From contig CAMLDZ010000083.1 of the NCBI GenBank assembly GCA_946478985.1, positions 1 to 13,183 on the forward strand: 13,183 bases of DNA, written 5' to 3'. A program made the translations under genes and the position numbers. This DNA is from an uncultured Solimonas sp. GTDB lineage: Bacteria > Pseudomonadota > Gammaproteobacteria > Nevskiales > Nevskiaceae. Below, piece by piece: positions 7,969 through 13,183 of the stretch (positions within the stretch are counted from its first letter, which is position 1; every line of letters starts with the position of its first letter). The notes below the pieces were generated by a model. It did not search any database, had not been told where the DNA came from, and worked only from the letters and a program-made list of their open reading frames with translations.

Positions 7969-9923
7969 GGTGTGGCTCCCTGGGTCGGTGTAGCGATGTC
8001 GTTGACGGCGCTGGCAGCGCCGCGGTCCTGATACGGATAGCTCAGCGTCAGCAGCCACAGCCGGCCCGGCGCCGGGTAGCCGTTGAACTGTTCGATGCGG
8101 TCGTCGGTGATGTTGAGGGCCTGCGCCGACCAGCCGATGGCCTTGAACGCACCGCGCACGCCGAGGTCATGGCGCTGCATCTCCGGTGCCTTGAGCAGGT
8201 TGGCGCTGTCGTAGTACTGGCCGGCTTCGTAGCGCCAGGCGTAATGCAGGCTCAGCCCGCGCCAGCGCCTTTCGATGCGCGCGTTGAGCTGCGTTTCGAA
8301 GCGCCCGGCCAGCTGCTGGCGGCGCGAGGCGGCGATATCGCTGCGGTCCTCGGTGTGCTGCCAGGTGCCGCCTAGCTGCCAGCCCAGGCCGGCGAAGCGC
8401 GCAGCACTGTCGAACTCGACGCCGTAGATCAGCGCGCGCTCGGTGTTGATCGAGCGGCCGACACCCTGGGCGCTGTAAGCCGGGCTGATTGCGTCGTGGA
8501 GGTCCTGGCCGAACGCGGTCAGCTCGAAACGCTGCAGCGCGCCGCTGCCGGCGCAGCGTGCGCCGAGGTCGGCGTAGGTTGCGGATTCTGGTTTGAGATC
8601 CGGATTGCCACGGAACAGGCCGCGGTCACCATAGCGTTCGAAGAAGGTCGGCAGCCGCAGCCGATGGCCGAGATTGGCGGCGGCGGTGCAGGCGCCGATG
8701 CGCTGGTTGGCGCCCACCGCCGGCTCGAAGCGCCATTGATCGTCGTCGTCGCCATCGGCGGTGTCGCGCGACCAGCCGAGCTGCAGGCTGGCGTTGTACT
8801 GGCGCGGCGTTTGCTCGCTGGCCGGCGTCTGCGCGGCCAGGCCGTTGCTGAGCTGGAGGCGCCGCGCGCTGCGCGTCGGCAGGTTGTCGAAGGCATCCTC
8901 GGCCCTGTAGTCGGTGTATTCGAGCTGCGTGCTGTTCTGCCATTGCTCGAAGCGGCGGCTCAGGCTGGCGAAGCTGCGGTGGGTGTCCGCGACCGAGCCC
9001 TGCGCGCCGAGGCCGATCTGGCTGTCCGGATCGCGATAGGTCTCGCGCGTGTAGCGGTGCGACAGCGCGGACTGCCAGCGCGCCGTTTGCGGACTGTTCA
9101 GTGCCAGCGCATAGGAGCGGGTTTCCAGCTCGGCATTGCTGCTGGCGCTGTTGAGCTGCGTCGGCAGTTCCTGGGTGTCCTGCAGCAGATGCGCGCTGAG
9201 TTCCAGGGGGCCGCGCCAGCGCAGCAGGCCGTAGAACTGTTCGGTGCCGGCATTCTGCCGTTCCTGCTTGCGGCGCCGTTCCGGATCGCCGGGGTCGAAG
9301 GCCGCATAGGGATTGCGGTAACGGAAGTCATTGTCGGCCGCCTGCGCGCCGACCGCGAGCTGCGTCGATTCCGACAGCTGGCCGGCGACGTCGATCTGCT
9401 GCTGGCCGTAACGTCCGACGGCGGCGCTGCCGACGAGCGGCGCGTCCAGCGCGCGGCGACTGCGCAGATTGATGGTGCCGGCCAGGCCGGAGCCCAGGTC
9501 GACCGGTACGCGGCCCTTGTAGACATCCACTTCTTCCAGCAGCAGCGGGCTGACCAGTGACAGCGAGGCCGCTTCGCCGCCGCCGGTATCGAGCGGCAGG
9601 CCGTCGAGCAGTACTCGCACCTGACGGCCGCTGCTGCCGCGCAGGCTGGCTTCGCTATAGCTGCCGAGGCCGCCGCTGCTGCGCACCTGCACGCCGGGCA
9701 GGGTGCCGAGCAGCTCGGCCAGACTGCTGCTGCCGAGCGGCGCGACCGGCACGCGGATGACCACGCCGCTGTCCTGCAGCTCGGTGTATTCGCCGACCAC
9801 CGACACTGTGGGCAGTTGCGTGGCCTGGTCGGCAGGCGGCGCCTGCTGCGCAGCTGCGCAGCAGGGCAAGCCGAGGCTCAGCCGCAGGACGGCTGCGGTG
9901 GAGGATTTGAACAAACGTGTCAC
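7965..9923 (-). CDS. Second, divergent BtuB-like TonB-dependent receptor under B12 riboswitch control
   Basis: The 652-residue protein has a signal-like N-terminus (about 1-25, ending CCAAAQQ) and a TonB-box-like LPTVSVVGE near 37-45. A compact plug follows with LAELLGTLPGVQVRSSGG (68-85), SLRGSSGRQVRVLLDGLPL (93-111) and LEEVDVYKGRVPVDLGSGLAGTINLRSRR (129-157), then a TonB-dependent barrel with FERYGDRGLFRGNPDLKPE and a final strand LWLLTLSYPY. About 20 residues extend past that strand. The sequence is far from canonical BtuB, and the B12 ligand is inferred from the riboswitch. The start is uncertain. GTG 9923 gives a plausible signal peptide and leaves a normal leader; GTG 10013 is only about 10 bases after the aptamer, falls in a leader stem and adds an unlikely N-terminus. 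Neither has a strong ribosome site. It is translationally coupled to the downstream lipoprotein. Confidence 0.85.
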   Translation of the reverse strand: MTRLFKSSTAAVLRLSLGLPCCAAAQQAPPADQATQLPTVSVVGEYTELQDSGVVIRVPVAPLGSSSLAELLGTLPGVQVRSSGGLGSYSEASLRGSSGRQVRVLLDGLPLDTGGGEAASLSLVSPLLLEEVDVYKGRVPVDLGSGLAGTINLRSRRALDAPLVGSAAVGRYGQQQIDVAGQLSESTQLAVGAQAADNDFRYRNPYAAFDPGDPERRRKQERQNAGTEQFYGLLRWRGPLELSAHLLQDTQELPTQLNSASSNAELETRSYALALNSPQTARWQSALSHRYTRETYRDPDSQIGLGAQGSVADTHRSFASLSRRFEQWQNSTQLEYTDYRAEDAFDNLPTRSARRLQLSNGLAAQTPASEQTPRQYNASLQLGWSRDTADGDDDDQWRFEPAVGANQRIGACTAAANLGHRLRLPTFFERYGDRGLFRGNPDLKPESATYADLGARCAGSGALQRFELTAFGQDLHDAISPAYSAQGVGRSINTERALIYGVEFDSAARFAGLGWQLGGTWQHTEDRSDIAASRRQQLAGRFETQLNARIERRWRGLSLHYAWRYEAGQYYDSANLLKAPEMQRHDLGVRGAFKAIGWSAQALNITDDRIEQFNGYPAPGRLWLLTLSYPYQDRGAASAVNDIATPTQGATP

Positions 9924-10015
9924 GGCCGCGGACGATTCCGGATCGGTGGAACAGATCGCCGTGGTCGGTAAGGTCTTTCGCCATACCCGCAAAAAGTCGC
10001 CCGCCGCGACCACGG
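9921..10015 (-). promoter_or_regulatory. Predicted two-state leader switch of the second receptor gene
   Basis: Three arms can be seen on the minus strand. Arm A, CCGTGGTCG (10015-10007), pairs perfectly over 9 bp with arm B, CGACCACGG (9967-9959). Arm B, extended by one base, can instead use CACGGC (9963-9958) to pair with arm C, GCCGTG (9926-9921), which contains the proposed GTG start codon. The A-B and B-C helices exclude each other, as expected of an anti-sequestor/sequestor pair. Function is inferred; 6 bp for B-C is short. Confidence 0.4.
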
Positions 10016-10023
10016 AAATGGAA

Positions 10024-10213
10024 GCTCAGGCCGGTCTCCGGGCTCGCGAACGACCTGTCAGGGTCTAACCGGCGCCTTCCCATGCTTGCATTTGCGTGCA
10101 GGGCACAGTGGCGGATGGCCGGATGTCTTCGCTTACCGTTGCGGGGGCAGCGCAGGGATTTCACCTGCTTCCCGTTTCACCCGTCGGTCGTCAGACCGGC
10201 CGGGCACCTGAGG
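10024..10213 (-). promoter_or_regulatory. Cobalamin (AdoCbl) riboswitch 2, upstream of the receptor-lipoprotein unit
   Basis: Minus-strand order of conserved blocks: CAGGTGCC (10210-10203), GGGTGAAACGGGAAGCAGGTG, GAAATCCCTGCGCTGCCCCCGC, AACGGTAAGCG, GCCACTGTG, GGGAAGGCGCC and GAGCCCGGAGACCGGCC (ending about 10029). This is a compact canonical B12 aptamer without the extra stem of riboswitch 1. The leader from its 3' end to the GTG at 9923 is about 100 bases. Confidence 0.95.
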
Positions 10214-10220
10214 CGAGGCG

Positions 10221-10250
10221 ACTGTAAGCCCGCGCTGCAGCGCCGTGCAA
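10221..10250 (-). promoter_or_regulatory. Candidate promoter of the second B12 unit, embedded in an inverted repeat
   Basis: On the minus strand, TTGCAC (10250-10245) and TACAGT (10226-10221) are 18 bases apart, and the -10 box ends 11 bases before the aptamer block CAGGTGCC, nearly the same geometry as at riboswitch 1. The -35 box is exactly the 6-base loop of a 17-bp perfect inverted repeat, and one arm of that repeat fills the spacer. The -35 match is weak (TTG only), so the call leans on position. Confidence 0.4.
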
Positions 10251-10267
10251 GGCGCTGCAGCGCGGGC
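10228..10267 (-). terminator. Perfect 17-bp inverted repeat after the enoyl-CoA hydratase gene
   Basis: GCCCGCGCTGCAGCGCC (10228-10244) and its exact complement (10251-10267) flank the 6-base loop GTGCAA. The repeat begins 37 bases beyond the hydratase stop on the minus strand, where it would form a very stable hairpin, but only TTA follows, so it is not a classic U-tract terminator. Each arm is itself largely palindromic (core GCGCTGCAGCGC), so the site also looks like two copies of a dimer-type operator. It overlaps the candidate promoter of the second B12 unit. Confidence 0.5.
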
Positions 10268-10303
10268 GTCGCCGGTGATGCGACTGTTTGAATCGACGGC
10301 TGA

Positions 10304-11104
10304 TTAAACCGCGAACTTGGGCGCGCGCTTTTCCTTGAATGCCGCCAGCGCCTCCGGCATGTCCTTGCCGCAGGTGGCCAGGGCCTGGCCGCGGTTTTCC
10401 AGCTCCAGCGCCGAGTGCAGCGACAGGCCGTCGAGATTGGCCTGCATCGCGGTCTTGCTCAGGCGCACGCCGTAGGGCGAGTTCTGGCAGATCTGCGCCG
10501 CCATCTCCAGGCAGGCGTCGAGCAACTGCTCGGCCGGCACCACGCGATTGAGCAGGCCCAGGCGTGCGGCTTCCTCGGCTTCGACGAAACGGCCGGTGTA
10601 CATCAGCTCCGAGGCGATGCCCGGGCCGACGATGCGCGGCAGATGCCAGGACGCACCGAGGTCGCCGGCGGTCAGGCCGATGCGCACGAAGGCGGCATTG
10701 AACTTGGCCTTGGGCGAGCCGAGGCGGATGTCGGCGGCCAGCGCCAGGCTCATGCCGCCGCCGGCGGCGGCGCCGTTGATCGCCGCGATCACCGGCTGCG
10801 GCGCGGCGCGCAAGGACTCCAGTGCGCGACCGGCCTTGCTCTGCAGCAGGTACATGCCTTCGGCGCCGAGCGCCGTCAGGCCGTCCGCCGCTTCCAGATC
10901 GTAACCGGCGCAGAACGCGCGCTGGCCGTCGCCGGTGAGGATCACCACGCGGGTCTCCAGATCGGACTTCAGCGAGTCGGCGAGCGCCTGCAGTTCGTCG
11001 AACATGCCCAGCGTCATCGAGTTCATGCGGTCGGCGCGATCGATCGTGACCAGCAGCACACCCGGGCGCGGGCGTTCCAGACGAAGGGTTGGTGCTTCTG
11101 ACAT
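10304..11104 (-). CDS. Enoyl-CoA hydratase/isomerase family (crotonase fold) protein
   Basis: The 266-residue length is typical of the family. Oxyanion-hole and CoA-binding segments are present: RAFCAGYDL (62-70) and AAINGAAAGGGMSLALAADIRL (107-128). Aligned to rat mitochondrial enoyl-CoA hydratase, the two catalytic glutamates are missing: Glu144 becomes Ser119 in GGGMS, and Glu164 becomes Phe139 in FNAAF. An Asp (148, in GLTAGDLGASW) lies near positions used by other family members. The protein may be an isomerase, a hydrolase or a hydratase with another mechanism; the substrate is unknown. The start at 11104 has AGGAG six bases upstream; a TTG 33 bases earlier is less likely. It is divergent from the aldehyde dehydrogenase, and both may belong to one acyl-CoA or alcohol/aldehyde catabolic pathway. 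Confidence 0.9.
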   Translation of the reverse strand: MSEAPTLRLERPRPGVLLVTIDRADRMNSMTLGMFDELQALADSLKSDLETRVVILTGDGQRAFCAGYDLEAADGLTALGAEGMYLLQSKAGRALESLRAAPQPVIAAINGAAAGGGMSLALAADIRLGSPKAKFNAAFVRIGLTAGDLGASWHLPRIVGPGIASELMYTGRFVEAEEAARLGLLNRVVPAEQLLDACLEMAAQICQNSPYGVRLSKTAMQANLDGLSLHSALELENRGQALATCGKDMPEALAAFKEKRAPKFAV

Positions 11105-11312
11105 CGGAGGCTCCTGAAATGGGGTCGTTGCGGACAATGGCGGCGAAGTTTCGCAGCCACGCCGGCTTTGCGCACGTCATTACCTGCACCTGAAGACTTG
11201 CGTATGCTTGTCGCCGACCCGCCGAGCCGGGAATACTAAACGCATGAACGCGACTCATTAGCGCAAGCGAAAAGAGGCGGACATGCCATCAGAGACTAAC
11301 GGAGCGAGATTC
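11105..11312. promoter_or_regulatory. Divergent promoter region between hydratase and aldehyde dehydrogenase genes
   Basis: This gap of about 200 bp must hold promoters for both flanking genes. On the plus strand TTGTCG (11208-11213) and AATACT (11232-11237) are 18 bases apart and could be a weak promoter for the dehydrogenase. No strong regulator palindrome or riboswitch was recognised. Confidence 0.3.
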
Positions 11313-12764
11313 ATGACTGCACAGGAACAGATCCATCACGACAAGTTCTACATCGGCGGCGCGTGGACGCAGCCGGCCTCGTCGGGGCGCATCGATGTGT
11401 ACGGCGCCAATACCGGTACCGTGATCGGCAGCGTGCCGGACGGCAGCGAGGCGGATATCGACGCCGCCATCAAGGCCGCTCGCGCCGCGCTCGACGGCGC
11501 CTGGGGCGAGACGACGCCGGCGGAGCGTGCGGCGGTGCTGAACCGCTTCGCCGCCGCCGTGGAAAAGCGCATCGACCGCCTGTCGCGCGCGGTGTCGATG
11601 CAGAACGGCATGCCGCTGAGCCTGTCGGAAGCCTATGAAGGTGGCTACACCGTCGGCCTGCTGCGTTACTACGCCGCGCTGACCGAAAAGCTGCAGACCG
11701 AGGAGCGCCGGCCGTCGCCGCTGGGCTTCGACACGCTGGTGCGCCGCGTGCCGGTCGGCGTGGTCGGCGGCATCGTGCCGTGGAACTACCCGGTGGTGCT
11801 GTCGATGATGAAGATCGGCCCGGCACTGGCCAGCGGCTCGACGATCGTCCTCAAGCCCTCGCCGGGCACGGTATTCGACTGCTACGTCATCGCCGAGGCC
11901 GCCGAGGAAGCCGGCGTCCCCGCCGGCGTCATCAGCTGGGTGCCGGGCGGCCGCGAGCTGGGCGCCTACCTGGTCTCGCATCCGGGCATCGACAAGGTGG
12001 CCTTCACCGGCTCGACTGCGGCCGGTCGCAAGATCGCCGAGGTCTGCGGCCGCCTGCTGCGTCCGGTCAGCCTGGAGCTGGGCGGCAAGTCGGCCGGCAT
12101 CATCCTCGACGACGTCAAGGTCGACGACATGATCAAGAACATCTACTTCTCGATCTTTGCCAACAACGGCCAGACCTGCGCGATCTCGACCCGTATCCTC
12201 GCGCCGGCCAGCCGCTACCAGGAGATCGTCGACGCGATCGCCGGGTTTGCTTCGTCGCTGAAGGTCGGCAACTCGCTGGACAAGAACACGCAGATCGGCC
12301 CGCTCGCCTCCAAGGAGCACCGCGAGCGCGTCGAGAGCTACATCGCCAAGGGCAAGGGCGAGGCGCGCCTGGTCGCCGGTGGTGGCCGTCCGAAGGATGC
12401 GGGGGACGGCTGGTTCGTCGAGCCGACGGTGTTTGCCGACGTGTCCAACAAGGCGACGATCGCGCAGGAGGAAATCTTCGGCCCCGTGCTGTCGATCATC
12501 AAGTACAGCGATGACGACGAGGCGGTGAAGATCGCCAACGACTCTGAATACGGCCTCGGCGGCACGGTCTGGTCGTCGGACTCCAAGCGCGCGCAGAACA
12601 TTGCCCGCCGCGTGCAGACCGGCACCATCGGCGTCAACGGTTACGTGATCGACATGGCCTCGCCGTTCGGCGGCATCAAGGCCTCGGGCCTGGGCCGCGA
12701 GATGGGTCCGGAATCGATCGCCGCCTACCAGCAACTGCAGTCGGTGTATCTGCCGCAGGGTTAA
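11313..12764 (+). CDS. NAD(P)-dependent aldehyde dehydrogenase
   Basis: The 483-residue protein is of usual length for the ALDH superfamily and oxidises an aldehyde to the acid. Conserved elements, numbered from this start, are the PWNYP segment with Asn158, the nucleotide-binding FTGSTAAGRKI (231-241), general base Glu255 in LELGGKS, nucleophile Cys289 in NNGQTCAISTR, EEIFGPV with Glu387, and C-terminal PFGGIKASGLGREMG. All catalytic residues are present. The substrate is not evident; betaine-aldehyde-like and terpenoid-aldehyde dehydrogenases share this style. The start is a choice: ATG 11313 (GGAG eight bases upstream) gives MTAQEQIHHDKFYIGG, the usual N-terminal length, while ATG 11283 (GAGG five bases upstream) would add ten residues. 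It stands alone on the plus strand and ends at a clear terminator. Confidence 0.93.
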   Translation: MTAQEQIHHDKFYIGGAWTQPASSGRIDVYGANTGTVIGSVPDGSEADIDAAIKAARAALDGAWGETTPAERAAVLNRFAAAVEKRIDRLSRAVSMQNGMPLSLSEAYEGGYTVGLLRYYAALTEKLQTEERRPSPLGFDTLVRRVPVGVVGGIVPWNYPVVLSMMKIGPALASGSTIVLKPSPGTVFDCYVIAEAAEEAGVPAGVISWVPGGRELGAYLVSHPGIDKVAFTGSTAAGRKIAEVCGRLLRPVSLELGGKSAGIILDDVKVDDMIKNIYFSIFANNGQTCAISTRILAPASRYQEIVDAIAGFASSLKVGNSLDKNTQIGPLASKEHRERVESYIAKGKGEARLVAGGGRPKDAGDGWFVEPTVFADVSNKATIAQEEIFGPVLSIIKYSDDDEAVKIANDSEYGLGGTVWSSDSKRAQNIARRVQTGTIGVNGYVIDMASPFGGIKASGLGREMGPESIAAYQQLQSVYLPQG

Positions 12765-12789
12765 AGGCTTTCGCGGTTTGCTGTACGAG

Positions 12790-12825
12790 GCGCCCGCTTC
12801 GCAAGGAGCGGGCGCTTTGGTTTGT
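12790..12825 (+). terminator. Intrinsic terminator of the aldehyde dehydrogenase gene
   Basis: GCGCCCGCT (12790-12798) and AGCGGGCGC (12807-12815) form a perfect 9-bp stem, extendable by a U-G and a C-G pair to a GCAA tetraloop. TTTGGTTTGT follows. It lies 25 bases after the stop codon. Confidence 0.85.
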
Positions 12826-12849
12826 GGGTTACAACGCGCTTTGGTTCTT

Positions 12850-13183
12850 TGTGTGTAGGGCGTCTTTCGCCCTTGCGGGGTGACTTCCTTTTCTTGGCTC
12901 GTGCAAAGAAAAGGAAGCAAAAGAAAGCACGCCCCGATGTCCGCGCTGGCGTCCTGCGGACGCCGGTGCCCGGCCGCAGCACCGTGCTCGGGGCCGTCGC
13001 CCATGCGACATCCTGTCGCAAGGGCGACTTTCGCGGCCATCCATGGCCGCTCACCCCTGCGCGCGACGCTGCGCCCGGCGCTGCCATAGGGGCCCCGGAA
13101 TCAAAAGCAACGGCAAAAGCGCCCTCACCCCGCGTTTGGCTACTGGAAAGTGACATTGAGTCACTTTCCAGCGTGTCCAAACG
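12850..13183. repeat. Hairpin-rich intergenic repeat cluster, no credible gene
   Basis: At least six short perfect inverted repeats occur in series: GGGCG/CGCCC (12858-12872), CTTCCTTTTCTT/AAGAAAAGGAAG (12884-12917), GGCGTCC/GGACGCC (12948-12964), TGCGACA/TGTCGCA (13004-13020), GCGGCCAT/ATGGCCGC (13033-13050) and CTGGAAAGTGAC/GTCACTTTCCAG (13143-13171). Open frames through it have Lys/Arg/Pro-rich composition without domains. The look matches dispersed intergenic repeats of Xanthomonadales-type genomes that are often mis-annotated as short hypothetical proteins; copy number cannot be judged from one window. The element may continue past the right edge. Confidence 0.55.

Noticed and set aside
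8496..9560. 354-codon plus-strand frame opposite the second receptor.
   Set aside because: It is antisense to a recognisable TonB-dependent barrel, with no start context or domain.
9924..10013. GTG at 10013 as start of the second receptor (30 more residues).
   Set aside because: It lies about 10 bases after the aptamer and inside a leader stem, lacks a ribosome site, and would put a non-signal sequence before the signal peptide.
11289..13040. Long minus-strand open frame (583 codons) opposite the aldehyde dehydrogenase.
   Set aside because: It runs antisense to a complete conserved enzyme, through its terminator and into the repeat cluster. Composition is Arg/Asp/Ala-rich with no motif.
12761..13180. 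139-codon minus-strand frame in the right intergenic region.
   Set aside because: It reads through several hairpins and the dehydrogenase terminator, and has low-complexity Lys/Arg sequence. It looks like the hypothetical proteins commonly called in dispersed repeats.

Overview
The window is high-GC DNA with strong GC-rich codon bias, dense minus-strand operons and an intergenic hairpin cluster at the right end. It resembles a gammaproteobacterium of the Xanthomonadales/Nevskiales type. That placement is an impression from protein style and the repeat, not a search result. Eight protein-coding genes are supported, one of them running off the left edge. No rRNA, tRNA, CRISPR array, transposase or phage gene was seen.

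Most of the window (about 3.8-10.25 kb, minus strand) is a vitamin B12 acquisition island made of two transcription units, each opened by its own cobalamin riboswitch. Unit A runs promoter (6674-6646), riboswitch (6640-6425), a leader with a hairpin over the Shine-Dalgarno sequence, btuB (outer-membrane receptor, 6289-4388), then btuM (inner-membrane B12 carrier with a cysteine at the family's signature position, 4384-3821). Unit B runs promoter (10250-10221), riboswitch (about 10213-10024), a leader with two mutually exclusive stems, a second divergent TonB-dependent receptor (9923-7965), then a lipoprotein (7968-6754) whose start overlaps the receptor stop by four bases, then an intrinsic terminator. 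The lipoprotein looks like a repetitive beta-rich (propeller-like) protein. By position and architecture it recalls BtuG, the B12-capturing surface lipoprotein of Bacteroides. No BtuCDF ABC transporter is present in the window; BtuM could replace it for inner-membrane transport.

To the left (1-3750, minus strand) is a pair made of a siderophore-type TonB-dependent receptor and a PepSY-family membrane protein, 23 bp apart. It is probably a ferric-chelate receptor with an inner-membrane reductase. It lies directly downstream of btuM, separated by a 70-bp gap with a small hairpin, so it may or may not share the B12-controlled transcript.

To the right (10304-12764) are two divergent metabolic genes: a crotonase-fold enoyl-CoA hydratase/isomerase lacking both usual catalytic glutamates (minus), and an NAD(P)-dependent aldehyde dehydrogenase with intact catalytic residues (plus) followed by a clear intrinsic terminator. 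A perfect 17-bp inverted repeat sits between the hydratase and the second B12 unit and overlaps the predicted promoter of that unit. The last about 350 bp hold no credible gene but carry at least six short perfect hairpins in series, typical of a dispersed intergenic repeat.
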